Part shown: piece after piece, positions 9,484-18,193 of the stretch
How the letters are laid out: the number at the start of each line of letters is the position of its first letter
Position numbering within the stretch: position 1 is the first letter of the stretch
Assembly: GCA_964576715.1 (NCBI GenBank)
Contig: CAZNWE010000005.1
Location: 23,919-87,918 of the forward strand
Direction of reading: 5' to 3'
DNA: 64,000 nt
Source: SLRI01 sp964576715
Lineage (GTDB): Bacteria > Pseudomonadota > Alphaproteobacteria > Geminicoccales > Geminicoccaceae
Notes under the pieces: generated by a model
Told to the model about the DNA's origin: nothing
The model's database searches: none
What the model saw: the letters and a program-made list of their open reading frames with translations, nothing else
Translations under genes and position numbers: made by a program

Positions 9484-9918
9484 CTACTCGACGGTGATGG
9501 TGATCTGCTCCGAGAGGACCGGCGGGTCGTGCGGCAGATGCTGCCAGTCGGCGAGGAGCAGCTGCAGCGTGTGCTCGCCGGGCTCGAGCTCGATGGTCGC
9601 CTGGGTCTGGCCGCCGCCGAAATGGCGATGGTTGTCGTCGGCCGGGAGTGGCGCGTCCATGTCCGGCAGCGCATCGACGTCGATCAGCAGGTGGTGGTGG
9701 CCGGTATTGTCCCATTCGACCCCGGCCGGGGCGACGCCCATGCCCGAGAGGCCGAAATAGACGGTCACCGGACTGCTCACGACGGCCCGGTCCGCGGGCA
9801 TGATGATCGCGACGGCAGCACCCTCGGGTGCTGGAGTCCGTTCGAGGGCGATGGCGGTCGTGGTCAGCGCCGCGATGCCGACGGCGGCCAGAAGAGCCCT
9901 TTGAAACAGCCGATGCAC
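9484..9918 (-). CDS. DUF4399 secreted protein
   Basis: 144 residues with a signal peptide (LFQRALLAAVGIAALTTTAIA) cleaved near residue 24, then a single beta-rich domain typical of DUF4399: VYFGLSGMGVAPAGVEWDNTGHHHLLID and a C-terminal EPGEHTLQLLLADWQHLPHDPP. Such proteins are periplasmic and of unknown function; the HHH cluster suggests metal binding, which is inference. The gene stands between the antiporter and the dehydrogenase with little spacing to the latter. Confidence 0.85.
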   Translation of the reverse strand: MHRLFQRALLAAVGIAALTTTAIALERTPAPEGAAVAIIMPADRAVVSSPVTVYFGLSGMGVAPAGVEWDNTGHHHLLIDVDALPDMDAPLPADDNHRHFGGGQTQATIELEPGEHTLQLLLADWQHLPHDPPVLSEQITITVE

Positions 9919-9943
9919 GGTGCTTGCCTCCTCAGAGATTTTT

Positions 9944-10879
9944 TCACGCGCACGAAAATAGCAGCGGTTGGCCGGATGCCAAGCGGCGAACGTTGGCGGT
10001 GGCGAGATCGAGCGAGCGCGCCAGGGTCTCGCCCGTCAGCCAGGCGAGATGTGGCGTGACGGTGACGTTGGGCAGGGCGAGCAGCGGGTGATCGGCGGCA
10101 ATCGGCTCCACCGCGAAGACATCGAGCCCGGCGGCGGCCAGCCGGCCCGAGCGGAGCGCCTCGACCAGGGTCGCCTCGTCGACCAGCCCGCCCCGTGCGG
10201 TGTTGACCAGAACGGCGCCGGGCTTGAGCGCGTCGATGTCGACGAGCCCCCGGGTCTCGGCGGCGAGTGGCAGGTGCAGCGAGACGACGTCGCTGGTCGC
10301 CAGCAGCTCCGGCAAGGGCAGGAACCGGGCTCGGGCAGCTGGCTTGGCGGTCCGGCTCCAGTAGACGGTCGGCGCGCCCATCGCCTCGAGCACCGGGGCG
10401 AGCAGCAGCGGCACCGCGCCCATGCCGACGAGGCCGACCTGCCGCCCGGCGAGCTCGCCGAAGCCTTCGACGACGGCAGCTGGCGGCGTCCATCGCCCCT
10501 GGCGCAGACCGCTGTCGACCGCCGCGAGGCGGCGCAGGCAGGCGAGCATCAACAGCAGCGTCAGCTCGGCCACCGCCCGGCTGTTGGCGCCGGGCATGTT
10601 GGCGACCCGGATGCCGCGGGCGCGGGCGGCGTCGAGATCGATGGTGTTGAGCCCGACCCCCCATTTCTGGATCAGCCGCAGCGCCGGGGCGGCGGCGATC
10701 AGCGCCGCGTCGGCCGGGGCCAGGACGTGCCAGAGGACCTCGACCTCGGCCAGCGCGGCGGCGAGGCCGGCCGGGTCGTCGGCGGCGACGACGCGGACCT
10801 CGATGCCCTCAGCCGCAAGGGCCGCCAGACGTCTCGCCAGGTCGGGTGGGGCTTGGTAATGAAACAGGACACGCGTCAT
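9944..10879 (-). CDS. D-2-hydroxyacid dehydrogenase (NAD(P)-dependent)
   Basis: 311 residues with the two-domain D-hydroxyacid dehydrogenase layout. LRLIQKWGVGLNTIDLDAA is the substrate-side loop, and the catalytic Arg (VNTARGGLVDE), Glu (FAVEPI) and His (VTPHLAWLT) are all visible. The nucleotide-binding loop reads VGLVGMGAVPLLLA, so the third Gly of GxGxxG is Pro, which is unusual. It should reduce or oxidise a 2-keto/2-hydroxy acid. It diverges from the kinase and enolase-paralogue pair 71 bases away, suggesting a shared pathway. Confidence 0.9.
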   Translation of the reverse strand: MTRVLFHYQAPPDLARRLAALAAEGIEVRVVAADDPAGLAAALAEVEVLWHVLAPADAALIAAAPALRLIQKWGVGLNTIDLDAARARGIRVANMPGANSRAVAELTLLLMLACLRRLAAVDSGLRQGRWTPPAAVVEGFGELAGRQVGLVGMGAVPLLLAPVLEAMGAPTVYWSRTAKPAARARFLPLPELLATSDVVSLHLPLAAETRGLVDIDALKPGAVLVNTARGGLVDEATLVEALRSGRLAAAGLDVFAVEPIAADHPLLALPNVTVTPHLAWLTGETLARSLDLATANVRRLASGQPLLFSCA

Positions 10880-10950
10880 GCGCGCTCTCCCTCGACAGTG
10901 CCTCGAGCTGCGGGGGCCGGGGCGGGTGCGACGATCACGAGGATGCGCCG

Positions 10951-11955
10951 GTGCGGGTGGGCTGGAACAGCGACATCATGGCGGTCTTGCGGCGGGCGGG
11001 CCTGCTCGAACTCGGCGAGCCGCCGGCCATGCAACCGCTCACCGGCGGTGTATCCTCCGACATCTGGCGCGTCGACATCGCCGGCAAGCGCTACTGCGTC
11101 AAGCGGGCCCTGCCCCGGCTCAGGGTCACGGCCGACTGGCGGGCGCCGATCGAGCGCAACAATTACGAGGCGGCCTATCTCGCCGTGGTCGACCGGCTGG
11201 TGCCGGGGGCGGTGCCGCCGTTGATCTTCGCCGATCGGGCGGCTTCGGCGCTGGTCACCCGGTTCCTCGATCCCGCTGCCTACAAGCTTTGGAAGACCGA
11301 GCTCATGGACGGGTGGATCGACCGCAACGTGGCCAAGGCGGTGGGCGACCGGCTCGGCCGCATCCATCGCCGAACCGCCGGCAGCGCCGAGATCGCGGCG
11401 CAATTCCAGAGCGACGCGATCTTTCACGCGATCCGCCTCGAGCCCTATCTTCTGGCGACCGCCGAGGCGCAGCCGATGGTGGCCTCGGCGTTGCGCGGCC
11501 TCGCGCGGCGGACCGCCGCGACGCGGCGCGTACTGGTGCACGGCGACGTCAGCCCGAAGAACGTCCTGCGCGGCGCCCTGGGGCCGATCCTGCTCGATGC
11601 CGAGTGCGCCTGGTACGGCGATCCGGCGTTCGACCTCGCGTTCGTGCTCAACCATCTCTGCCTCAAGGCGGCGTATCGCCCGGCCGACGCCGACGCCTTG
11701 GGCGACGCCTTCATGGCGCTGAGCAACGCCTATCTGGGGCATGTCGACTGGGAGCCGCGGCCGGAGCTCGAGGCGCGGGTCACCTCGCTGTTGCCGGGGT
11801 TGATGCTGGCCCGGATCGACGGCAAGTCGCCGGTCGAGTATCTGACCAGCGGCAAGGAGAAGGCGGCTGTGCGCGCTTTTGCCATTCATCACCTGACCGA
11901 ACCGGTGGCCCGTCTCAACGCCCTGCGCGAGGGCTGGTTCGGCGGCCTCGACTGA
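10951..11955 (+). CDS. APH-fold small-molecule phosphotransferase
   Basis: 334 residues of aminoglycoside-phosphotransferase fold. LTGGVSSDIWRVDIAGKRYCVKRAL is the N-lobe nucleotide-binding region with its Lys. HGDVSPKNVLR is the catalytic HxDxxxxN (Brenner) motif, and LLDAECAWYGDPAFDLAFVLNHL carries the Mg-binding Asp. Resistance kinases are one branch, but most chromosomal members phosphorylate sugars or metabolites. I chose GTG 10951 because GAGGA (10939-10943) sits seven bases before it; the ATG at 10978 has no such signal. The stop is two bases before the enolase paralogue, so the two are cotranscribed. Confidence 0.88.
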   Translation: MRVGWNSDIMAVLRRAGLLELGEPPAMQPLTGGVSSDIWRVDIAGKRYCVKRALPRLRVTADWRAPIERNNYEAAYLAVVDRLVPGAVPPLIFADRAASALVTRFLDPAAYKLWKTELMDGWIDRNVAKAVGDRLGRIHRRTAGSAEIAAQFQSDAIFHAIRLEPYLLATAEAQPMVASALRGLARRTAATRRVLVHGDVSPKNVLRGALGPILLDAECAWYGDPAFDLAFVLNHLCLKAAYRPADADALGDAFMALSNAYLGHVDWEPRPELEARVTSLLPGLMLARIDGKSPVEYLTSGKEKAAVRAFAIHHLTEPVARLNALREGWFGGLD

Positions 11956-11957
11956 CG

Positions 11958-13280
11958 ATGCCGATGCTGATCGAGAGCGTTCACGGCCGCCGCGTCTACG
12001 ACAGTCGCGGCCGGCCGGCCGTCGAGGCGGAGGTCCGGCTCGACGGCGGTGCCGTGGGCCGGGCGATCGCGCCGGCCGGAGCGTCGCGGGGCTCGGCCGA
12101 GGCCGTCGACCGGCGCGATGGCGGCGAGGCCTTTGGCGGCTACGGTGTCGATCAGGCGGTAGCAGGCATCGCCCGGCGGATCGCCCCTGCCCTGGCCGGC
12201 CGCGACGCCGGCGATCAGGCGGCGGTCGATGCGGCGCTGATCGCGCTTGATGGCACCGGCAACCGGGCGTCGCTCGGCGCCAATGCCATGACCGCGGTCT
12301 CGATGGCGACCGCCCACGCGGCAGCCGCGGCGGCGGGCCGGCCGCTCTGGCGGCAGCTGCTCGGCGGCCACGCGGGCCCGGTCATGCTGCCCTTGCCCGA
12401 GATCCAGATCTTCGGCGGCGGCGCGCATGCTGCCGGTCGGATCGACATCCAGGACTTCATGGTGGTCTGCCCGGGTGCTGCGACGATCGCCGAGGCGATG
12501 GCCTGGACGGCGGAGATCTACCGGGCGGCGGGTCTGCTCATGGCCGAGAGCGGCCGGCTCGCCGGGGTGGCCGACGAGGGCGGCTGGTGGCCGATGTTCG
12601 ACGGCAACGAGGCGGCACTCGACACGCTGCTCAGGGCGATCGAGCGGGCCGGCCGCCGGCCGGGCGACGAGGTCGCGATCAGCCTCGACATCGCTGCCTC
12701 GGAGTTCGGCAAAGCCGGCACCTACCGGCTGGCGCTCGAGCGAACCGAGCTCGACCGCGACGGCTGGCTGGAGCGACTGGCCGGCTGGCTCGATCGCTAT
12801 CCGATCGTCTCGGTCGAGGACCCGTTCGGCGAGGACGACCCCGAAGGCTTTCTCCGCTTCACCCGCCGCTTCGGCCAACGGCTGCAGGTGGTGGGCGACG
12901 ATTTTCTCGTCACCGACGCCGCTCGGGTGCGCGCCGCGGCCCAGTCCGGCACCGCCAATGCGGTGCTGCTCAAGCCCAACCAGCGCGGCACGCTGACCGA
13001 GACGCTGGCCGCCTGGGAGGCGGCCAAAGCCTACGGCATGGGCGGCATCGTCTCGGCGCGTTCGGGCGAGACGGAGGACACGACGATCGTCGATCTCGCC
13101 ATCGGCTGGAAGGTGCCACAGCTGAAGGTGGGGGCGTTCGCCCGCTCCGAGCGGATGGCCAAGTGGAACGCGCTGATCCGCATCGAGGAGGCCCTGGCCG
13201 ACCGGGCCCGCTTCGCCGGCCACACCCCCCTGGGCACGCCGCCGCCGCTGCCGGCACCCGGCGGCGTCGATCGGGCTTGA
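11958..13280 (+). CDS. Enolase paralogue with altered active-site residues
   Basis: 440 residues, full enolase length. By eye against E. coli enolase it keeps the Mg ligands (SLDIAASEF, VSVEDPFGEDD, VVGDDFLVTD), the catalytic Glu (DEGGWWP) and Lys (LLKPNQRGTLTET), and the mobile-loop Ser (PAGASRGS). However, the SHRSGETED motif reads SARSGETED (His370 to Ala), DIQEFM reads DIQDFM (Glu168 to Asp), and NGGEHA reads FGGGAHA. It is therefore probably not the glycolytic enolase but a dehydratase acting on a related phosphorylated or carboxylated acid. It is coupled to an APH-fold kinase (two-base gap) and divergent from a hydroxyacid dehydrogenase. Confidence 0.85.
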   Translation: MPMLIESVHGRRVYDSRGRPAVEAEVRLDGGAVGRAIAPAGASRGSAEAVDRRDGGEAFGGYGVDQAVAGIARRIAPALAGRDAGDQAAVDAALIALDGTGNRASLGANAMTAVSMATAHAAAAAAGRPLWRQLLGGHAGPVMLPLPEIQIFGGGAHAAGRIDIQDFMVVCPGAATIAEAMAWTAEIYRAAGLLMAESGRLAGVADEGGWWPMFDGNEAALDTLLRAIERAGRRPGDEVAISLDIAASEFGKAGTYRLALERTELDRDGWLERLAGWLDRYPIVSVEDPFGEDDPEGFLRFTRRFGQRLQVVGDDFLVTDAARVRAAAQSGTANAVLLKPNQRGTLTETLAAWEAAKAYGMGGIVSARSGETEDTTIVDLAIGWKVPQLKVGAFARSERMAKWNALIRIEEALADRARFAGHTPLGTPPPLPAPGGVDRA

Positions 13281-13311
13281 TCCCGCCCCCCGGCCTCGCC
13301 ATTCTAAGGCC

Positions 13312-13665
13312 ATGCGGATTGATATCAGCCACCTGCCCGTTGTCCACGAGCCCCCCGACGAGCGCCGCTTCTGGCGCAAGCTGGGCCGCTATCTGGCGCA
13401 TCTGCCGTTCGCCGACGATCTCGTGGCGATCTGGTATTGCGCGGTGGACCCGGCGACACCGGTGCATGTCCGGGCCTTGCTCTGGGGTGCCGTCGCCTAT
13501 TTCCTGCTGCCCGTCGATCTGGTGCCCGACTATCTGATCGGCGCCGGGTTCACCGACGATGCCGCGGTCGTCGCCATGGTGATCTCACTGCTCGGCCGCA
13601 ACCTGACGCGCGACCACAAGGCCGCGGCCCGGGCCAGGCTCGACGGCTTGCGCGGCCGCCGCTGA
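13312..13665 (+). CDS. DUF1232 (YkvA-type) small membrane protein
   Basis: 117 residues. The DUF1232 signature is clear: VRALLWGAVAYFLLPVDLVPDYLIGAGFTDDAAVVAMVISLL, a helix pair around an LPxDLxPD turn. The family is widespread, short, membrane-associated and uncharacterised. It is five bases ahead of the upstream limit of the cyclase frame and 58 bases ahead of the chosen cyclase start, so the two may share a transcript. Confidence 0.88.
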   Translation: MRIDISHLPVVHEPPDERRFWRKLGRYLAHLPFADDLVAIWYCAVDPATPVHVRALLWGAVAYFLLPVDLVPDYLIGAGFTDDAAVVAMVISLLGRNLTRDHKAAARARLDGLRGRR

Positions 13666-13723
13666 ACCTTTGCACGGCCAGGCGGCGGCAGGCTGTTCTT
13701 CGGCTCGACGGGGAGACGCGGCG

Positions 13724-15100
13724 ATGGCAGCGGGGACTGGGTGGCGCCGCCGGCGCGGCGGCACGGCACCGGGCTCGTCCGCCGCCCTCGTCAAGACCGT
13801 GCTCGAGGCGCACGAGGAGCGCAACCTCAAGCGGCTGACGGTCGCCCGGACGCTCGTCTTTCTTGCCATCTTTTTCTGGCTCTGGGGCAATTACGGCTGG
13901 TGGATCGCCGCCGAGAACGCGCTGATCCTCGGCGCGTTCATCGCCAACGGCCTCGTCGCCTACCGGCTCAGTGCCGGTCGCGCCGACCGGCGCTGGGTGG
14001 CTTATGCGGTGGTGCTGGTCGATGCCCTGCTGCTCGGCTACACCCTGGTGGCTCCCGGCCGCACCTATCCGGACGACTGGCCCTGGCCCACCGTCCTGCG
14101 CCAGCCGAGCTTTCTCTATTTCCTCCTCCTGCCGGCGATCGCCACCTTGAGCTTCCGGCCGGCGATGGTCGTCTGGTCGGCGCTCTGCGTCGCCACCGTC
14201 TGGGCGTCGGCGTCCTTCCTCGTCAGCCGCTCGCCCGGCGCCCTGACCAGCCTGCCGGACCCGAACCTGCCCGATGCCTCGGCCGCGCAGCTCGTCACCT
14301 ATCTCGACCCGAACTACGTCCATCTCGACGACGCGGTGGTGCGGGTGTTCTTGACCCTGTTGATCGGGCTGATCCTGGCCTACGGCGCCTTTCGCGCCCG
14401 CACGCTGATGATCGAGCAGGCCGAGGTGGCGCGCGAGCGGGCCAATCTCGCCCGCTACGTCGCCCCCAACATGGTCGAAGCGCTGGCCCGGGTCGACCGG
14501 CCGATGGGCGAGGTCCGGACCCACGAGGTCGCCGTGCTGTTCGCCGACATCAAGGGCTTCACCGCCCTTGCCGAAGCCGGTGCGGCGACCGACACCATGC
14601 GTCTCCTGCGCGCCTTTCACGGCCGCATGGCAGCCGCCGTGTTCAATCATGGCGGCACGCTGGACAAGTTCATCGGCGACGGGCTGATGGCGACCTTCGG
14701 CACGCCCGAGCCGATGGCCGACGCCGCCGACCGGGCGTTCGCCTGCGGCCGGGCGATGCTGGCCGCGATGGCGGACTGGCAGGCCGGCCGGGCGGCCGCG
14801 GGCGAGGCGCCGATCGCCGTCGGCATCGGCATCCATCTCGGCCCGGCGACCATGGGCGACATCGGCGGCGGCGGCGATGCCGCGCACGGCATCGGCCAGC
14901 GCTTCGAGTTCGCGGTGATCGGCGACACGGTCAATGTCGCGAGCCGGCTCGAGCGGCTGACCCGCGAGCTCGGCGTACCCCTTTTGGTGAGCGATACGCT
15001 GGTACGCGCCCTCGGCGACCGTCCCGCCGGTCTCCGGCCGCTCGGCGAACATGCCATCGATGGCCGGGCGGGCGCTATCGAGGTCTGGACCATCGGCTGA
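13724..15100 (+). CDS. Membrane-bound class III adenylate/guanylate cyclase
   Basis: 458 residues. The N-terminal half has about six hydrophobic helices (from TLVFLAIFFWLWGNYGWWIAAEN to VFLTLLIGLILAYGAF), then a short linker (VARERANLARYVAPNMVEALA) and a C-terminal cyclase homology domain. VAVLFADIKGFTALAE and KFIGDGLMATFG supply the two metal Asp; FAVIGDTVNVASRLERL holds the transition-state Asn/Arg region. It should make cAMP (or cGMP) on the cytoplasmic face. ATG 13724 follows GGGAGA (13711-13716) by seven bases; an upstream ATG at 13670 lacks a comparable site. Confidence 0.9.
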   Translation: MAAGTGWRRRRGGTAPGSSAALVKTVLEAHEERNLKRLTVARTLVFLAIFFWLWGNYGWWIAAENALILGAFIANGLVAYRLSAGRADRRWVAYAVVLVDALLLGYTLVAPGRTYPDDWPWPTVLRQPSFLYFLLLPAIATLSFRPAMVVWSALCVATVWASASFLVSRSPGALTSLPDPNLPDASAAQLVTYLDPNYVHLDDAVVRVFLTLLIGLILAYGAFRARTLMIEQAEVARERANLARYVAPNMVEALARVDRPMGEVRTHEVAVLFADIKGFTALAEAGAATDTMRLLRAFHGRMAAAVFNHGGTLDKFIGDGLMATFGTPEPMADAADRAFACGRAMLAAMADWQAGRAAAGEAPIAVGIGIHLGPATMGDIGGGGDAAHGIGQRFEFAVIGDTVNVASRLERLTRELGVPLLVSDTLVRALGDRPAGLRPLGEHAIDGRAGAIEVWTIG

Positions 15101-15327
15101 GAGCGACCCTTCACCCTGTTAACCCTGACAATCAAGGAAAGTATCGTTAACGACCACTATTTCCACATCTTGATATGCCTTTGCCGATTACTGGTTCGTC
15201 TTGGGGACGACCTCTTTTGCACACTTGTTGGAGTCGATGCCCTGGCGCAGGCTGACGAGGCTGCCGGCACCTCTCGGCAGAGGATCGTTCCCGCCGCGAT
15301 CAGCGCGGCCAACCTGCGGAGACGACG

Positions 15328-15678
15328 ATGAGACTTGCCCGTATTGCGGTGCTCGGCGCCCTGCTCGCCGGGACCAGCCTGTCGGCCCAAGCCGCCGAGC
15401 TGCGCCTCGACGATGCTGCGCTCGATCAGGTCAGCGCCGGCTTCGGCTTCATCGGCTTCCCCGGGATCCCGGGTGCGCCGGGCATCCCCAGCGCACCTAG
15501 CGTGCCGAGCTGGCCAGGCCTGCCCAGCGCTCCCGGCCTGCCGAGCAGCCCGCTCATGGACCAGCTGCCGGCAATCATGGACGCCAATGGCTACGGCGAG
15601 GTGCTGAGCGTGGTCAATATCGGCGGGATGCTGGGCCAGGTCGGCAGCATCGGCGGGATGCCGTTCGGCGGCTTTTGA
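15328..15678 (+). CDS. Small secreted Pro/Gly-rich repeat protein
   Basis: 116 residues. A signal peptide (LARIAVLGALLAGTSLSAQAA) is followed by LRLDDAALDQVSAG and then a collagen-like tract of about 40 residues rich in PG, PS and PW turns (FPGIPGAPGIPSAPSVPSW), ending in a Gly/Met-rich tail SIGGMPFGGF. The LDDAALDQVSAG stretch resembles the L-x-x-x-x-LD-x-V-x-GG/AG motif that ends double-glycine-type leader peptides, but here it lies after a Sec signal. I do not recognise a named family. Likely extracytoplasmic, perhaps a surface or matrix peptide. Confidence 0.7.
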   Translation: MRLARIAVLGALLAGTSLSAQAAELRLDDAALDQVSAGFGFIGFPGIPGAPGIPSAPSVPSWPGLPSAPGLPSSPLMDQLPAIMDANGYGEVLSVVNIGGMLGQVGSIGGMPFGGF

Positions 15679-15754
15679 AGCACCGTTTCGACCTCGGTCG
15701 AGGCCGGGGCGACCGCGTGGCCCATGGTTGGCCGCGTGGTCGCCACGCCGCCCG

Positions 15755-17641
15755 TCAGAGCGGCCAGACCCAGAGGATCATCGGCACGGCGACCGCGATG
15801 ACGAGGAACTGCAACGGCAGGCCGAGCGGCCAGTAGTCGCCGAAGCGAAAGCCGCCAGGGCCGAGGATCAGGGTGTTGTTCTGATGGCCGATCGGGGTCA
15901 GGAAGGCGCATGAGCCGCCGACCGCGACGGCCATCAGGAACGCGTCCGGATTGGCGTCGAGTCCGGCTGCCGTGCTGAGCGCGATCGGGCAGAGGACGGC
16001 GACGGTGGCGGCGTTGTTCATAAAATCGGTGAGCACCATGGTCACCACCAGCAGCACGACGATGGCGACCACGGCGTTGCCCTGCGCCACGCTGGTCATC
16101 AGGTAGGTAGCGACGAGGTCGGCCGTGCCGGTCTCCTCCATCGCCCCCGCCACTGCGAGGAGCGCGCCCAGGAGCACGATCACCGGCCAGTCGATTGCCC
16201 GGTAGACGTCGCGCGGCGGCACCACCCGGGTGACCATCACTGCGAGCACGCCGCCGGCGAAGGCGACGGCAGCCGGCAGCAGACCGAGGCCGACGGTCAG
16301 GATGGCGGCCGCCATGATAACGCTCGCGGTGTAGGCGGCGCTTCGGTTCGGCAGGCGCAGCGCCCGCTCGGCGAGCGGCAGGCAGCCGAAATGGGCACCG
16401 AACTCGGCGAGCGCATCGGGCGGGCCCTGCAGCAGCAACACGTCGCCGGCGCGGATCCGGATCGAGCGCAGCCGCTTGATGGTGCGTCTGCCGTGGCGGG
16501 AAACGGCGAGGAGGTTGATGCCGTAGCGGGTGCGCAGGCGCAGGCCGCTGGCCGAACGGCCGGTGATGATCGAATCGGGCGGGACGGCGAACTCCATCAG
16601 GATCACATCGTCGTCCGGGCCGCCTTTTCGGTCACCCTTGCTCTTCTCCTCGGCGGCGACCCCGACGGTGGCCGGATTGCCGCGCTCGTCGGTTGTGGTC
16701 ACCGCCGACGGCTCGGCCGGGTCTTTCTCGGCCTCCGCCTTGGCCGCCTTGGGGTCGTCCTCGACCAGCTTCAGATCGAGGGTCGAGAGTGCCTTGGCCA
16801 ATGCCTCGGGGTCGGCCTCGATCACCAGGATGTCGTCCTGGTGCAGGCGCCGACTGGGGTGCGGGCCGGGCAGGCGGACCTCGTCGCGGACCAGGCCGAT
16901 CACCTGGGCATCGGCGGCCTCGAGTGCTGCCTCGACCTCGCGCAATGTCTGGTCCCTGACCGGGCTGTCCTTGCCGATCCGGGCCTCGGTCAGATAGGCG
17001 CCGATCTCGAAGCTCTCACCCTGGGCACGCTCGCGGCCCGGCACGAGGAAGCGGCCGGCGACGCAGATGAAGACGACACCGAGACCGGCGACCGCGAGAC
17101 CCACCGGCGTGAACGCGAACATGCCGAACGCCTCGCCCCCGGTCTCGGCGCGAAAGCCGGCAACGACGAGGTTCGGCGGGGTGCCGATCAGCGTCGTCAT
17201 GCCACCCAGGATCGAGCCGAAGGAGAGTGGCATGAGCACCTTGCCGGGCGGCAGGTCGAGGCGGACCGCGATCTGGATGGCGAGCGGCATCAACAGCGCC
17301 AGCGCCCCGACATTGTTGACGAACCCGGAAAGCCCGGCGGCCAGGGTGGTGAGGGCGGTGATGGTGACGAACGGCCCGGACCCGGCCGGCAGGACCCGCC
17401 GGGCCAAGAGGTCGACGGCACCCGAATTCTGCAGGCCGCGGCTGAGCACCAGCACGCAGGCGACGGTGATCACTGCCGGGTGCCCGAAGCCGTCGAAGGC
17501 GTTGGCAGCGGGCACGAGGCCGGCGACCACCACGGCGAGCAGGGCGGCGATAGCGACCATGTCGTGGCGCCAGCGGCCCCAGAGGAAGAGGCCGATTGCG
17601 GCGAGCAGGATGGCGAGCAGGGTGAGTTGATCGACGGTCAA
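15755..17641 (-). CDS. SLC13-type permease with two TrkA-C domains
   Basis: 628 residues of divalent anion/sodium symporter type. Two hydrophobic halves each carry the SNT-like hairpin (SGFVNNVGALALLMP...GTPPNLVVAG and TDFMNNAATVAVLCP...PIGHQNNTLILGPG), separated by two cytoplasmic TrkA-C (RCK-C) domains around residues 210-290 and 345-420. An unusually long charged linker of about 50 residues rich in Asp, Glu and Lys joins the TrkA-C domains. Substrates of such proteins are sulfate, dicarboxylates or other anions. The start is TTG 17641; its GGAG lies inside a hairpin (17640-17668). Confidence 0.9.
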   Translation of the reverse strand: MTVDQLTLLAILLAAIGLFLWGRWRHDMVAIAALLAVVVAGLVPAANAFDGFGHPAVITVACVLVLSRGLQNSGAVDLLARRVLPAGSGPFVTITALTTLAAGLSGFVNNVGALALLMPLAIQIAVRLDLPPGKVLMPLSFGSILGGMTTLIGTPPNLVVAGFRAETGGEAFGMFAFTPVGLAVAGLGVVFICVAGRFLVPGRERAQGESFEIGAYLTEARIGKDSPVRDQTLREVEAALEAADAQVIGLVRDEVRLPGPHPSRRLHQDDILVIEADPEALAKALSTLDLKLVEDDPKAAKAEAEKDPAEPSAVTTTDERGNPATVGVAAEEKSKGDRKGGPDDDVILMEFAVPPDSIITGRSASGLRLRTRYGINLLAVSRHGRRTIKRLRSIRIRAGDVLLLQGPPDALAEFGAHFGCLPLAERALRLPNRSAAYTASVIMAAAILTVGLGLLPAAVAFAGGVLAVMVTRVVPPRDVYRAIDWPVIVLLGALLAVAGAMEETGTADLVATYLMTSVAQGNAVVAIVVLLVVTMVLTDFMNNAATVAVLCPIALSTAAGLDANPDAFLMAVAVGGSCAFLTPIGHQNNTLILGPGGFRFGDYWPLGLPLQFLVIAVAVPMILWVWPL

Positions 17642-17668
17642 GGCGGGCTCCGGGGCAAAGCCCGCCTT
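17640..17668 (-). terminator. Hairpin between mur-like gene and SLC13 gene, overlapping the SLC13 start
   Basis: AAGGCGGGCT (17640-17649) pairs perfectly over ten bases with AGCCCGCCTT (17659-17668). On the minus strand it follows the Fur-family gene and runs directly into the TTG start of the permease, with the permease GGAG inside the hairpin. It could end the regulator transcript, mask the permease ribosome site, or both. There is no long T-run. Confidence 0.55.
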
Positions 17669-17738
17669 CTCGGCAAGGCTGGGCGTCGGGTCAAGCAGCG
17701 CTTGATTGAGACCAGCCCCATCCAGACTGGGCCCACTC

Positions 17739-18164
17739 TCACCGGGACAGCCGCTTGCGGCAATAGAGCTCGAGCCGATGCGAGACGATCTCGTAGCCGT
17801 GCGCCTCGGCGATCTGCCGCTGCAGCCGTTCGATCTCGGCCGAGACGAACTCGATCACCTCGCCGTTGTCGAGGTCGACGATATGGTCGTGGTGCGGCGT
17901 GTCGGTGGTCTCGAACCGGCTCGACGCCCCCTCGAAGGTCAACCGGTTGACCACGCCCTTGTCCGAGAGCGCGGCGAGCGTGCGATAGGTGGTCGCCACC
18001 GACACGCTCGGATCGATCGCCTGCGCGCGCCGGTGGATTTCGTTGGCATCCGGGTGGTCGCCGGCCGTCGACAACACGCGGAAGATCGCCCGGCGCTGCC
18101 GGGTCACCTTGAGGCCGGCGGAGCGGATCACCGCGTCGATTCTGTCGTCGGCTCTGCTGTTCAT
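17739..18164 (-). CDS. mur: Fur-family metalloregulator, probably Mur (manganese)
   Basis: 141 residues. An N-terminal winged helix (GLKVTRQRRAIFRVL...SVSVATTYRTLAAL) is followed by a dimerisation/metal domain with RFETTDTPHHDHIVDLDNGEVIEF and HRLELYCRKR. The structural-zinc CxxC pairs are absent (LDNG in place of CxxCG), as in alphaproteobacterial Mur/Fur. It is divergent from the sitABCD manganese transporter, which fits a Mn-responsive repressor. ATG 18164 is chosen by family length; an upstream extension would run through the operator. A -35 TTGCGA/-10 GTTATC pair (minus, 18176-18203) overlaps the operator, suggesting autoregulation. Confidence 0.87.
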   Translation of the reverse strand: MNSRADDRIDAVIRSAGLKVTRQRRAIFRVLSTAGDHPDANEIHRRAQAIDPSVSVATTYRTLAALSDKGVVNRLTFEGASSRFETTDTPHHDHIVDLDNGEVIEFVSAEIERLQRQIAEAHGYEIVSHRLELYCRKRLSR

Positions 18165-18193
18165 GACACCCCGGTGATAACCCGACCTGCGTT

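Noticed and set aside
10951..11955. Aminoglycoside resistance gene
   Set aside because: Only the generic APH fold is present, and it is coupled to an enolase-like gene, so a metabolic kinase is more likely.
11958..13280. Annotation as the housekeeping enolase
   Set aside because: His370 and Glu168 equivalents are changed and the context is a kinase/dehydrogenase cluster.
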